Assembly: GCF_000373925.1 (NCBI RefSeq)
Contig: NZ_KB892757.1
Coordinates: 187,291-251,290 of the forward strand
Length of the DNA stretch: 64,000 nt
Direction of reading: 5' to 3'
Origin: Actinopolymorpha alba DSM 45243
GTDB lineage: Bacteria; Actinomycetota; Actinomycetes; Propionibacteriales; Actinopolymorphaceae
Shown: one piece after another, positions 1-8,480 of the stretch
Position numbering within the stretch: position 1 is the stretch's first letter
Layout of the letters: each line of letters opens with the position of its first letter
The notes under the pieces: generated by a model
What the model saw: the letters and a program-made list of their open reading frames with translations, nothing else
Database searches by the model: none
Told to the model about the DNA's origin: nothing
Made by a program: the position numbers and the translations under genes

Positions 1-264
1 GATACCCAGGGCGATGAGATACACCGCCCCGCAGATCTTGACGACGGTGAAGAGTTGGCTGGACCGCATGACCAGGGCGGACAAGCCGACTCCGGCCAGC
101 AGCGCATGGGCGTACAACCCTGTGCACGTGCCCAGGATCACCGGCACGCTCTGACGGCGGCCGGCGGTGCTGACCCGCTGAGTGAGCAGCGTGAAACTTG
201 CCCCGGGCGTGGCGATCACCGGAAACACGGCGATGAGAAACCCCACGACAGCATGCGGGCGCAT
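1..264 (-). CDS. LysE/RhtB-family exporter, partial
   Basis: N-terminal 88 residues of a LysE/RhtB-type amino-acid or small-metabolite exporter; the rest lies beyond the window edge. Visible are a first hydrophobic helix, the family-typical segment TPGASFTLLTQR just after it, and a second helix ending in VYLIALGI. The ATG is preceded by an AAGGAGA ribosome-binding site at good spacing. It sits 23 nt downstream of the metallophosphoesterase stop on the same strand, so the two are probably co-transcribed. The substrate cannot be told from this part. Confidence 0.75.
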   Translation of the reverse strand, partial: MRPHAVVGFLIAVFPVIATPGASFTLLTQRVSTAGRRQSVPVILGTCTGLYAHALLAGVGLSALVMRSSQLFTVVKICGAVYLIALGI

Positions 265-287
265 CCGTCTCCTTCCTTGAAAGTGGG

Positions 288-1025
288 TCAGAGGACGACG
301 CGGTAGTGCGTGGTGAGTCGGCGTTCGTCGTCGAGCACATGGAAGGCGACGCCCGGCGGCTGCGAACGATCGGCCGCGTCCTCGCCCTCCCACGGCATCC
401 GCAGGGTCCAGGTCACGGCCGGCGCGACGAGCAGGGGGAGTCCAGCGAAGGTCGACGCCGCGGCGGTGTGGGCGTGGCCCACCAGAACCCCCACCACGTT
501 GGAGTGTCGGGACAGCAGGTCGTGGAGTTCCTGAGGCTCTCCTAGCTGCAGGGAGTCGGGAAGCGGATGGTGCAGAGCGATCGGCGGGTGGTGGAAGGCG
601 AGCAGTGCCGGAGCGTCGTGGTGCTCCCCGAGCGTGGTGGAGATCCAGTGGAGTGTCTCGTTGTCGAGGAGCCCGTCGTGGCGTCCCGGAATGCTCGAGT
701 CGCACATGAGGATCGCCGTTCCGCCGACGTGGTGGACCCGGTTGATCGGACCACCGTCTGCCGGCTCCCCAAGCAGACCCTTGCGGTACGCCGGGCGGAT
801 GTCGTGGTTGCCAGGGCAGGCGAGGACGGGGAACGGCGCCGCGAGGAGAGCCGCGGCCTCGTCGTACTCACTCAGGTCGCCGTTGTCAGCGATGTCGCCG
901 GTGACGAGGAGCGCGTCCACGGGCGTGGGCAGACCAGTGAGGTAGCGCATGACGCGGGTGGCGCGCTCGGTCGCGCGGTCGGTGCCATCGAGATGGAGGT
1001 CGCTGATGTGGGCGAGCAAAAGCAC
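288..1025 (-). CDS. Metallophosphoesterase, CpdA-like
   Basis: Calcineurin-like phosphoesterase of about 245 residues. The metal-binding blocks are in order: HISDLHLDG near the N-terminus, TGDIADNG, GNHD, an isolated HHPP, and GHAHTA near the C-terminus. This layout matches class III cyclic-nucleotide phosphodiesterases (CpdA/Icc) and related phosphodiesterases; the substrate is not determinable. I start it at a GTG with an upstream GGAAGG, directly before the HISDLHL block. A longer reading to an ATG at 1070 has no ribosome-binding site and adds only a basic tail. Confidence 0.8.
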   Translation of the reverse strand: MLLLAHISDLHLDGTDRATERATRVMRYLTGLPTPVDALLVTGDIADNGDLSEYDEAAALLAAPFPVLACPGNHDIRPAYRKGLLGEPADGGPINRVHHVGGTAILMCDSSIPGRHDGLLDNETLHWISTTLGEHHDAPALLAFHHPPIALHHPLPDSLQLGEPQELHDLLSRHSNVVGVLVGHAHTAAASTFAGLPLLVAPAVTWTLRMPWEGEDAADRSQPPGVAFHVLDDERRLTTHYRVVL

Positions 1026-1189
1026 GGGCCACTTCCTTCCTGTACGCAGAGTCCGCCCGCCCTTCGTCATCGGAACGACCGGGCGGGCACGACTCGAGGT
1101 ATCTAACGCTAAACTCCGGTGAAACCGTTAGAACGGTAGACGACGTGGCGGTTGGCGAGCAAGCGTGAAATCCAGCAGGGAGAGGGGGT

Positions 1190-1789
1190 GTGGAGTTGGA
1201 CCGGTACCTCGCGTTGGAGTTGGCGAGCACCATCCGCCACGACGGACACGGAGGTGTCGCCGACGACCTGGCGGACGTAGCCGGGCTCACCTCCTGGGTA
1301 CGAGACCGCCTCGATCTGCTCGACGGATGGGGCGGCGCCCGGGACTTCGCCGCGGATGAGGCCTGCTGGGCTGAGGTCGTCGCGGTACGCGCCGCGGTCC
1401 GTGCCCTCTTCGCCCGCGCCGTGCGGCCCGGCCCGCCGAGCCCAGCCGACGCCCGTCGACTGCTGCCTGTCGATGAGGCGCTCGCCCGCGTCAACGCGGC
1501 GGCATCCGGCCAACCGGTGGTGCCGCGCCTCGACTGGCCGTCGAGTGCGGCTCCATCGGTTCGGCTGCTGCCGGCTCTCCAGGGCGAGGCGGCCGTTGAG
1601 CTCTCCGCCAGGCTGGCCCGCGCCGCGATCAACTTCCTCGCTGGGCCCGAGCGCGAGCGGCTGCGCGCCTGTACGGCACCCCGCTGCGTGCGCTATTTCC
1701 TCAAGGACCACGGCCGGCAGGAATGGTGTAAGCCATCATGCGGTAACCGTGCCCGCGCCGCGCGCCACTACCAGCGCCACCGGCAGTAG
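1190..1789 (+). CDS. CGNR zinc-finger / ABATE-domain regulator
   Basis: 199-residue protein of the ABATE plus CGNR family, presumed stress-responsive transcriptional regulators of actinomycetes. The N-terminal two thirds are helical and unspecific. The C-terminal 45 residues carry the zinc-binding module: RACTAPRCVRYFLKD, then EWCKPSCGNRARAARHYQR, with four cysteines (C-x4-C ... C-x3-C) and the name-giving CGNR. Starts at GTG, with a GAGAGGGGG tract just upstream. It is divergent from the phosphoesterase; the 160-nt gap presumably holds both promoters. The ligand is unknown. Confidence 0.8.
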   Translation: MELDRYLALELASTIRHDGHGGVADDLADVAGLTSWVRDRLDLLDGWGGARDFAADEACWAEVVAVRAAVRALFARAVRPGPPSPADARRLLPVDEALARVNAAASGQPVVPRLDWPSSAAPSVRLLPALQGEAAVELSARLARAAINFLAGPERERLRACTAPRCVRYFLKDHGRQEWCKPSCGNRARAARHYQRHRQ

Positions 1790-2002
1790 TCGGACGAGGT
1801 GCCCCATCGGCCGGGCCTTGGGACCACGAGGTAGCCGCGCCAACTCACGCGGTTCTGAACGTGAGCTCCTACGCCGACAGAGGGCTTGGATTCGGTCGCG
1901 GTGTCGATGGCACCTTCGGCGACCGCCTCACATTCAGAGGCCTTGACTTGTCGTACTACTGAAAGGACACCATCCAGCGAACGAACAAATGAGGAGGACG
2001 TG

Positions 2003-2398
2003 GTGTTGACGAACCTGATTATTGTGACGCTCTATGTGAGCGACCAGGATCGGGCTCTGGCGTTCTACACAAAGAGCCTCGGACTGGAGAAAGGTGCGGA
2101 TAATCCCGGTCCTGAGGGGCGCTTCTTGACAGTTGCGCCAAACGATAAGTCGGTCCAGATCCTCCTGTGGCCGGGCAACCCCGGGCATGGCCCGGCGGCC
2201 GATGCGGCGCCGGGGCCGGTCTTCCTCGCGTCGGACGATTTGCGCAAGGAGTTTGAAGTGCTCCGGTCGCGCGGCGTCGAGTTCGTGCAACCAGAGCCCG
2301 AGGACTATGCGTTCGGCGTCCGTGTCACGGCGCTGGACCCTGACGGGAACCGGATCGAGCTCCGTCAGCTGAAACCAAGCCGAGGCAGAGAAAGCTGA
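2003..2398 (+). CDS. VOC-family (glyoxalase/bleomycin-resistance fold) protein
   Basis: 131-residue vicinal-oxygen-chelate protein. Two beta-alpha-beta-beta-beta halves are recognisable: LIIVTLYVSDQDRALAFYTKSLG at the start and VRVTALDPDGNRIELRQ at the end. The start is set by GAGGAGG at 1991-1997 followed by GTG at 2003; upstream in-frame sequence is not credible coding. Members act as dioxygenases, isomerases or drug-binding proteins, and the substrate cannot be read from sequence. It is monocistronic, with the next gene 160 nt away. Confidence 0.75.
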   Translation: MLTNLIIVTLYVSDQDRALAFYTKSLGLEKGADNPGPEGRFLTVAPNDKSVQILLWPGNPGHGPAADAAPGPVFLASDDLRKEFEVLRSRGVEFVQPEPEDYAFGVRVTALDPDGNRIELRQLKPSRGRES

Positions 2399-2558
2399 CC
2401 ACACGAAGGTACGACGTCCGGCCATCGCGGGCCTGGGCGGCCGGACGCTCATGTGGCCGCCGCGGCATGACGCGGGAAGCACGCTGAGGGATGAGGTGCG
2501 GCAACCGTGCCTCACCTCGAGCACTGCCAAACATCTCTTGCTCAGGGAAGGAAACTTT

Positions 2559-3269
2559 ATGGTAAAGGTGATTGGGGCCGGGCTACCGCGTACCGGCACC
2601 ACGTCGACGAAGGCCGCGCTCGAGAAGCTCGGGTTCGACCCCTGCTACCACATGTACGAGGTATTCACGCACCCCGATCATGTGGACCGGTGGTTGCCGG
2701 CAGTCGAGGGGAAGACCCTCGACTGGGATCGGGTCCTGGCTGGATATCGGGCCACGCTGGACTGGCCGGCGAGCTACTTCTGGCGTGAGCAGGCCGAGGC
2801 CTATCCCGAGGCGAAGGTGCTCCTCACTGTGCGCGATCCCGAGCGTTGGTTCGTCAGCTTCCGCATGCTGACCTCCCGCAACGGTGACCTGGAAGAGTTG
2901 GACCTCACCAAGCTGCCCGAGCAGGCCGCCGCAGTCGTCGGCGCCATGCGGGGGATGCTTCCCGTGCTCGACATGATGGGTCGCTCGCTGTTCGGCAGCG
3001 ACTGGCGTATCGGCGTCGACGAGGTTGACGAACAAACCGCCATCGAGGCGTTCAACCGGCACGTGTCGACGGTGAAGGAATCCCTTCCAGCCGAACGTCT
3101 GCTGGTTTTCGACGTTCGTGAAGGGTGGGGCCCGCTGTGTGAGTTCCTCGGTGTCGAGCCGCCAGCGGACGAACCCTTCCCGCGGCTGAACGACACCCAG
3201 GCCATGCAGGAAAATTTCGAACGACTGATGTCCGGTGGCGAGCTGGCATCGCCGTTCTTCGGCAAGTAG
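2559..3269 (+). CDS. Sulfotransferase-family protein
   Basis: 236-residue protein of the Sulfotransfer_4 type. The PAPS 5'-phosphosulfate loop is GAGLPRTGTTSTKAAL at residues 6-21; the 3'-phosphate-binding segment is VRDPERWFVSF around residue 90. A DWPASYFW segment between them is typical of this family. Starts at ATG after an AGGGAAGGA site, so about 100 nt of upstream open frame is excluded. Followed by a strong hairpin. The acceptor is unknown; related proteins sulfate lipids or sugars. Confidence 0.8.
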   Translation: MVKVIGAGLPRTGTTSTKAALEKLGFDPCYHMYEVFTHPDHVDRWLPAVEGKTLDWDRVLAGYRATLDWPASYFWREQAEAYPEAKVLLTVRDPERWFVSFRMLTSRNGDLEELDLTKLPEQAAAVVGAMRGMLPVLDMMGRSLFGSDWRIGVDEVDEQTAIEAFNRHVSTVKESLPAERLLVFDVREGWGPLCEFLGVEPPADEPFPRLNDTQAMQENFERLMSGGELASPFFGK

Positions 3270-3293
3270 CCAAACCGTGATGTTCAGTAGCCT

Positions 3294-3332
3294 CATCGAG
3301 GGCGAGGTCGTCAGTCCGGCTCGCCCTCGATG
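3294..3332 (+). terminator. 13-bp stem hairpin after the sulfotransferase gene
   Basis: CATCGAGGGCGAG pairs perfectly with CTCGCCCTCGATG across a 13-nt loop, 24 nt after the sulfotransferase stop. No U-tract follows, as is common for actinobacterial intrinsic terminators. Confidence 0.6.
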
Positions 3333-3453
3333 GGCTCCCGCCGTTGGCTCTCAGAGCACGGCGCTCAGGTGGTCTTCATGTCCGCCTCTCCGAGCGGTTC
3401 GGAACGTGGGATGTAACGACTTCGGGCGGGGTTGAAGCTGGCAGGATAGGCCG

Positions 3454-4944
3454 GTGATCAAACCCCCGTTGCCGGCGTTCGCCGCCGCCCCGGTCGCTGG
3501 AGTGGGACTTGTCCTTGCCGGACTGCTCACGGCGCTTTCCGGCCGCTACGGCTTCCATCGTGACGAGCTGTATTTCCTCGCCGCCGGTGACCGTCCAGGT
3601 TGGGGGTACGTCGACCAGCCACCGCTCACCCCGCTGATCGCCCGTGCGGCCACCACGCTCTTCGGGGAAAGCCCGGCCGGGCTCCGGGTCGCCTCGACCC
3701 TCGCGGCGGTGGCGTCTGCCGTCGTCGTGTCGCTGCTCGCCCGCGAACTCAACGCCAGCCGTATCGGCCAGGTGATCGCCGCCTGCTCGGCCGCGGCCTC
3801 GGGGTTGCTGCTGGTCCTGGGACACATGGTGTCGACCACGACGGTCGATCTCCTTGCCTGGCTGGTGATCTGCTGGCTCGTACTCCGCCTGCTGCGGACC
3901 AGCGACGGTCGCTGGTGGCTCGCGATCGGCGCCGCTGTGGGGATCGCCATCCTCAACAAGTACCTCGTGGTGCTCCTTCTCCTCGCGCTGTTCGTCGCGT
4001 TGCTGGTGACCGGGCCTCGGCGGGTGCTGCGGACGTGGTGGCTGCCTGCCGGCGCCGCGGTCGCCTTCGTCCTGGCCCTGCCGAACCTCTGGTGGCAGGC
4101 TTCGAACGGCTGGCCCCAACTCACCGTGGCCGGCGGGATCAGCGCCGACGATGGGGTTGAGAACCGCATCATGTTCGTTCCATTGCAGATCCTCCAGCTC
4201 TCGCCGCTGCTCGTGCCGGTCTGGGTCGCGGGCTTCGTCCGTCTGTGGCGTACGCCTGAACTCCGCTGGGCGCGTTCGATGGCGTTGGCCTATCCGTTCC
4301 TTTGCGCGCTGGTATTGGTGCTCGGGGGTAAGGCCTACTACGCCCTGCCGGTCGCGGTGGTCCTCATGGCCGCGGGCGGCGAATCAGTCGCGGCCTGGCT
4401 GCGACGTGGCCGGGCCGCCGTCCGTACGTCCATCGCCGGCGTGGGCCTGGTCGCAGCGGTGGCCACGTCCATCGTCGTGGCGCTGCCGGTGTTGCCGCCG
4501 CAGGCGCTCGCGGTGGTGAACGCCATCAACAAGGAGCAGGGCGAGCAGGTCGGGTGGCCTTCGCTGGTTCGTGCGGCCGCCGAGGGGTGGTCGCGGATTC
4601 CCGAAGGGCAGCGCGACCGGTCAGTGGTGTTCACCCAGAACTACGGCCAGGCAGGTGCGATCGAGCTGTATGGTCCCGACCACGGTCTGCCCGCGCCGTA
4701 CTCCAGCCACATGAGTTATGCGGACTGGGGGCCGCCGCCGGACTCCGCCGATGGCCCGGTGCTGTTCGTACGCCAGAAGGACAACCGCGCCGCCGAGCGC
4801 TTCTTCACGGACTGCCAGCAGGTCGCCACGGTCGACAACGGTGTGGGCGTGGAGAACGAGGAACAGAACGCCGCCATCGTGCTGTGTGCCGGCGCGGTTG
4901 CTCCCTGGTCAGAGCTCTGGCCCGACCTGCGCCACTTCTACTGA
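3454..4944 (+). CDS. GT39/GT83-type membrane glycosyltransferase
   Basis: 496-residue polytopic protein of the ArnT/PMT_2 superfamily, which transfers sugars from polyprenyl-phosphate donors on the outer face of the membrane. The catalytic-loop motif RDELYF is at about residues 27-32, right after the first helix, and is followed by YVDQPPLTPLIARA, typical of this family. About ten hydrophobic helices occupy residues 10-360; the last 130 residues form a soluble extracytoplasmic domain. Starts at GTG. It converges on the LigT-like gene with only 15 nt between stops. Donor and acceptor are unknown. Confidence 0.8.
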   Translation: MIKPPLPAFAAAPVAGVGLVLAGLLTALSGRYGFHRDELYFLAAGDRPGWGYVDQPPLTPLIARAATTLFGESPAGLRVASTLAAVASAVVVSLLARELNASRIGQVIAACSAAASGLLLVLGHMVSTTTVDLLAWLVICWLVLRLLRTSDGRWWLAIGAAVGIAILNKYLVVLLLLALFVALLVTGPRRVLRTWWLPAGAAVAFVLALPNLWWQASNGWPQLTVAGGISADDGVENRIMFVPLQILQLSPLLVPVWVAGFVRLWRTPELRWARSMALAYPFLCALVLVLGGKAYYALPVAVVLMAAGGESVAAWLRRGRAAVRTSIAGVGLVAAVATSIVVALPVLPPQALAVVNAINKEQGEQVGWPSLVRAAAEGWSRIPEGQRDRSVVFTQNYGQAGAIELYGPDHGLPAPYSSHMSYADWGPPPDSADGPVLFVRQKDNRAAERFFTDCQQVATVDNGVGVENEEQNAAIVLCAGAVAPWSELWPDLRHFY

Positions 4945-4959
4945 CGTCCTCCCTCCAAC

Positions 4960-5436
4960 TCAGCGGAATTTCAGGGTGCTCAACACCTTCCGGCGGGATG
5001 AGTCTTCCGCAGGCTCCATGTCGACAATCGCCAAGGAGTCAACAACCACCTCGTCACCGGACCGCAGTCGTCGCCATGGGCACACGGTGACGTGTGGCCG
5101 ATAACCAGCGTTGACGTATTCGGGGTTGTCGAAGATCGCTCCAGCATCGAACAGGGCAGCGACGATGCTCGTGTGGAGGAGAAGGAGCTCTTGCCTGGCT
5201 TGCAGAAGGGTGACTTGAACCGTCCTGCGTGGACCAAAGAGATCGTCGCCTGCTGCGGTGACGGAGATGGACTCCTGACGGACGAGCGCCCGTTGGAGCA
5301 GGTCCCGGAGCCTGTCCTGGGCAAGTTCGATGGAGAAGTTGGGAACGAGGGTCAGATGCAGGGGCCAGTGCGTACCCAAGAATTCGTCGCCATCCCGCAG
5401 CTCTTCCAGCATCTTCACGAGAACGAATCTACGCAT
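4960..5436 (-). CDS. 2'-5' RNA ligase-like (2H phosphoesterase) protein
   Basis: 158-residue protein of the 2H phosphoesterase superfamily. The two signature H-x-T motifs are LHLTLVP near residue 27 and RPHVTVCP near residue 118, giving the two catalytic histidines. Family members hydrolyse cyclic phosphates or 2'-5' linkages. It lies 3 nt downstream of the NUDIX gene on the same strand, so the two form a tight operon. A joint role in removing modified nucleotides is an inference from that pairing only. Confidence 0.7.
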   Translation of the reverse strand: MRRFVLVKMLEELRDGDEFLGTHWPLHLTLVPNFSIELAQDRLRDLLQRALVRQESISVTAAGDDLFGPRRTVQVTLLQARQELLLLHTSIVAALFDAGAIFDNPEYVNAGYRPHVTVCPWRRLRSGDEVVVDSLAIVDMEPAEDSSRRKVLSTLKFR

Positions 5437-5439
5437 GGT

Positions 5440-6075
5440 CTATGACGTCCCAGGGTGGCTCGCGGCAAGGATGAGCTTGCGGGTGAATCTGTGCATGTGC
5501 GGATCGAGCGTCTCCGCGGGTTGGGCGAGAACCTCCTGGATGGACAGCCACCTGATCGCGTCGAACTCCTCCGCATCAAAGGACGAGATTTCGCCAACGC
5601 CCGCGGATAAGACGTACCACAACGACACGTCCGTGTGTTGGCCAGACCCGCGGGTCTGTGTGACGGTCAGGAAGAACGGGCGTTGTCCAGACACCGCCCA
5701 CGGAACAGCCGGGATGCGGAGCTCTTCGCGACACTCGCGTACGACGGTGTGCCAGGGGTCCTCCATCGGCTCGACGTGACCACCACTGGGGAGCCACAGG
5801 CCAGCCTCGCGATGCGCGACGAGCAGGAGCCGCCCGAGAGGCTCGTCGAGCACCACGAAATAGCTGACCAGATGGATGGCCGGGACATCGGGCTTCCTGG
5901 TGCGATAGAGCGGAGCGCCACCAGCGATCCACTGTGCCGCGGTGGCGAGATGGGTGCGCTCGAGCTCGTCCCACGGGGCGATTCCCTCGAGCAAGGTGGC
6001 CAGGTGGACCCGATCAGGTCGAGCTGGACCAGGCATGACTGGGCGAGGGCTGGCGGCAGCGGTCACGGCCGTCAT
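5440..6075 (-). CDS. NUDIX hydrolase
   Basis: 211-residue NUDIX protein. The NUDIX box runs from GGHVEPMEDPW to VVRECREELRIP at about residues 98-122, with the catalytic REcrEEL core intact. The substrate is a nucleoside diphosphate linked to an unknown group. I use the ATG at 6075, which has a GGAGG site 8 nt upstream, rather than the ATG 42 nt further out. It is co-transcribed with the LigT-like gene. Confidence 0.8.
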   Translation of the reverse strand: MTAVTAAASPRPVMPGPARPDRVHLATLLEGIAPWDELERTHLATAAQWIAGGAPLYRTRKPDVPAIHLVSYFVVLDEPLGRLLLVAHREAGLWLPSGGHVEPMEDPWHTVVRECREELRIPAVPWAVSGQRPFFLTVTQTRGSGQHTDVSLWYVLSAGVGEISSFDAEEFDAIRWLSIQEVLAQPAETLDPHMHRFTRKLILAASHPGTS

Positions 6076-6181
6076 GATGCCAACCTCCACCGACATCGCC
6101 GTGGCCGGCGACATCAATGACGAGCACGAGCGGGGCCGCGGTGTGCAGAGGGCGCATGCTCAGAGCAGGTGTCTGAGCTCC

Positions 6182-6874
6182 TCACAGTGGAAGGTCGGCC
6201 GCCACCGCCTGAGCCCAGAGGCGGTAACCAAGCGCTGAGGGGTGGAAGCGGTCTCGACCGAAGAACCCAGGAGGCGCGGGCAGCATGTCGCTGGAGCTGA
6301 TCCAGGTCGCCCGCGGTTGCTCGGCACACACCTGTCGGGACACCTCGTCGAGCGCGCTGGCGCGCTCGGCCAGGTAGCGACCCAACGTGGTCGGGAGCGA
6401 GGGGAAGACGTCAAAGGGCGGGATGCCGGTCACCGCGACGTGTTTGGCGCGGCGAGCGAGGTCGTCGACGATCGCGGCGAGGTCATTACCCCACTCCTCC
6501 GCGGTACGACGGGCGAGTACGTCGTTGCTGCCCGCGAGGAGCACCGCGACGTCCAGGCCCTCGCCAAGCCGGGGGAGAAGTCGGTAACGGATTCGGCGGG
6601 CGGTGGCGGCGTGCTGCCCCACCACCTCCCAGGTGACCGACCGGCGGGTCCGGGTGACGAGCTCACGCGCCAGGCTCCCGGGGAAGCCTTCGTCGTGAGT
6701 GTCGACTCCGCAGCCGGCCGCGGTTGACTCGCCCACAACAGCGATCTGCATGGGCGGGACGGACGCGTCGCCCGCGGTCCCGTTGGTCGGGCCATTCGCT
6801 GGTGGAGCCAGCTTGGTGAAAGCGCGTGCCCACGTCCCTTGTACGGCGACGATGGGTAGCAGGAGCGGGTTCAT
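6182..6874 (-). CDS. SGNH/GDSL hydrolase
   Basis: 230-residue esterase/lipase-like protein. Block I is VVGESTAAGCGVD with Ser as nucleophile, replacing the canonical GDS. Block III is LAGSNDV (Gly-x-Asn), and block V is DRFHPSALGY with the Asp-x-x-His pair. No clear signal peptide is present. The ATG overlaps the TetR stop (ATGA) and has AAGGAGG upstream, so translation is coupled to the regulator. It is probably the regulator's target; the substrate is unknown. Confidence 0.85.
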   Translation of the reverse strand: MNPLLLPIVAVQGTWARAFTKLAPPANGPTNGTAGDASVPPMQIAVVGESTAAGCGVDTHDEGFPGSLARELVTRTRRSVTWEVVGQHAATARRIRYRLLPRLGEGLDVAVLLAGSNDVLARRTAEEWGNDLAAIVDDLARRAKHVAVTGIPPFDVFPSLPTTLGRYLAERASALDEVSRQVCAEQPRATWISSSDMLPAPPGFFGRDRFHPSALGYRLWAQAVAADLPL

Positions 6875-7419
6875 TCCGTTGCCTCCTTGGCGCGTAGGGA
6901 ATCGACGGCCGCACGGCTCCCACCCGTCAGGTCCACACCGAGCGCTTGCAGCAGCATCACGAGGGCGCCGTTGGCGAGGAACCGCGCCAGGTCGTCCGAG
7001 GTCGTTCCGGTCAACCGCTCGGCTTCGTCCAGCACATCTGAGACGAGGGAGCGGCAGCGCGCGGCCACCCGCTCGTCCCTGCGTGCGGTGGCGCATGCCT
7101 GCAACCACAGGCCGGTGATGACACCGTCGGCGACCAGCTCCCGGAAACTGCCGCCCATCGCCTTCAGCGGGTCTCGTGGATGCGTCGCCGCGGCCTGACC
7201 GAAGACCTCGCGTACGCGGCGTTCGAGCTCATCCAGGCAGGCCAGGAAGAACGCCTGTTTGCTCCCGAACAACCGGAACACGTAGGGCTGCGACACGCCG
7301 ATCTCGTCGGCGACCTGCTGCATCGCCGCCGTCGTCAACCCCTGGTCGGCGATCACCCGCATGCCGGACGAGATCGCCTGCTCACGTCGCTGCGCGGCCG
7401 TAGAACGGCTGACTCCCAT
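6871..7419 (-). CDS. TetR-family regulator
   Basis: 182-residue TetR repressor. The N-terminal helix-turn-helix is seen as TTAAMQQVADEIGVSQPYVF, then RLFGSKQAFFLACLDE. The C-terminal ligand domain is unspecific. An inverted repeat just upstream overlaps its promoter (TTGTAA, 17 nt, CATGGT), consistent with autoregulation. With that promoter, the second in-frame ATG at 7419 is a better start than 7431. It heads the operon with the SGNH hydrolase. Confidence 0.85.
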   Translation of the reverse strand: MGVSRSTAAQRREQAISSGMRVIADQGLTTAAMQQVADEIGVSQPYVFRLFGSKQAFFLACLDELERRVREVFGQAAATHPRDPLKAMGGSFRELVADGVITGLWLQACATARRDERVAARCRSLVSDVLDEAERLTGTTSDDLARFLANGALVMLLQALGVDLTGGSRAAVDSLRAKEATE

Positions 7420-7434
7420 AGCGGATACCATGGC

Positions 7435-7452
7435 TTAGTAACTACTTACTTA
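7435..7452. promoter_or_regulatory. Candidate TetR operator
   Basis: TTAGTAA and TTACTTA flank CTAC (arms match 6 of 7, with AGTAA/TTACT perfect). The repeat lies in the spacer of the predicted promoter of the divergently placed TetR gene, where a bound repressor would block RNA polymerase. Confidence 0.5.
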
Positions 7453-7538
7453 CAAGCCCTGAGTGGCCGGCGTGACGAATTCGTTATGGCATCGACTGCG
7501 GCTCTCACGTTCCCCCACTTATCGGGTAGGTTCCTGCC

Positions 7539-7997
7539 GTGTCCATCGAGATCCGAGAGGCAGTTCAGTCCGACGCCGCCGATCTTGCGAGGCTCCGTTG
7601 GGCCTGCGGCCTTGGGGGGCGGTCCCCGGTCGATGGGGATGTGCACGACCACATCCGCGGCTTCTCGGAATGGTGGGAACGTCGCAGCGACTTCGTGGCT
7701 CTCGTCGCGAGAGACGGAAAGAGGATCGTCGCCATGGGGTTCCTCGCGCTGGCGAGCCGCGTGCCAGCTCCGGGCGCTCTGGACCGCCGCCACGGTGACA
7801 TCCAGTCCGTCTACGTCCTACCCGACTACCGGAACCACGGCGTCGGATCGATGCTCGTGCGAGCACTTGTCGACCATGGCAGGAAAGCTGGCTGTATCCG
7901 CATCACCGTCCACTCGAGCGGTCGGGCGGTCCCGGTCTACGAACGAGCAGGCTTCGAGCACTCCGAGCGCTTGATGATGCATCCGCTTTCGGACTGA
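7539..7997 (+). CDS. GNAT-family N-acetyltransferase
   Basis: 152-residue GNAT enzyme. The acetyl-CoA-binding motif A is DIQSVYVLPDYRNHGVGSML, with the R/Q-x-x-G-x-G/A loop read as RNHGVG, followed by the motif B region with VPVYERAGF. Starts at GTG 7 nt after a TAGGTT -10-like box, so it is probably leaderless. The acceptor is unknown. Confidence 0.75.
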   Translation: MSIEIREAVQSDAADLARLRWACGLGGRSPVDGDVHDHIRGFSEWWERRSDFVALVARDGKRIVAMGFLALASRVPAPGALDRRHGDIQSVYVLPDYRNHGVGSMLVRALVDHGRKAGCIRITVHSSGRAVPVYERAGFEHSERLMMHPLSD

Positions 7998-8181
7998 CAC
8001 TTCGCTCGACAGTAACCCCGATCTTGATGAGGTCACTCAACGCCCACAGCGTCGGCGCATCCGTCTCACGAAACTTCCTGACCGTCATCACAGCACAGCA
8101 CGTTTGCATCCCCACGGCCGACAGCGCGACCCGATATCTCCGCCGATCGAGGTGTCGGCGTGGTGCGGTAGGGATGTCGGC

Positions 8182-8480
8182 ATGCCAGTAAAGGTGGATG
8201 CTGAGGTGATCGTGCGGGAGCTGAATGCTGGTACCGGCGCCGGGTTGTCGGTGTCGCGACGCAGGGGGAGACCTGCGGCGCCTTGCCTGGGGAACCTCGT
8301 TTACGCCAGGTCCGGACCCGGCCGTGCTGGCGCGTCTGGACGAGCTGCTCGATGCCATGATCGAACCCGACACCCTGCGCCTGTACTGGGCGGAATGGAG
8401 CCTTCGCTGGGTCAACTGGACGATCCGAAATCACCGACCCGCCGACGTGGAGCTACACCTTGATGTCGCGGACTCCCGCC
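8182..8480 (+). pseudogene. Unknown gene, frameshifted and cut by an IS end
   Basis: Two overlapping frames look like one former coding region. The first starts MPVKVDAEVIVRELNAGTG at 8182. The second carries PGPDPAVLARLDELLDAMIE and LRLYWAEWSLRWVNWT. The second frame runs straight into the CTAG target site of the insertion element, so its last residues come from the IS. I recognise no family. The frame switch near 8240-8260 plus the 3' truncation indicate a dead gene. Confidence 0.4.
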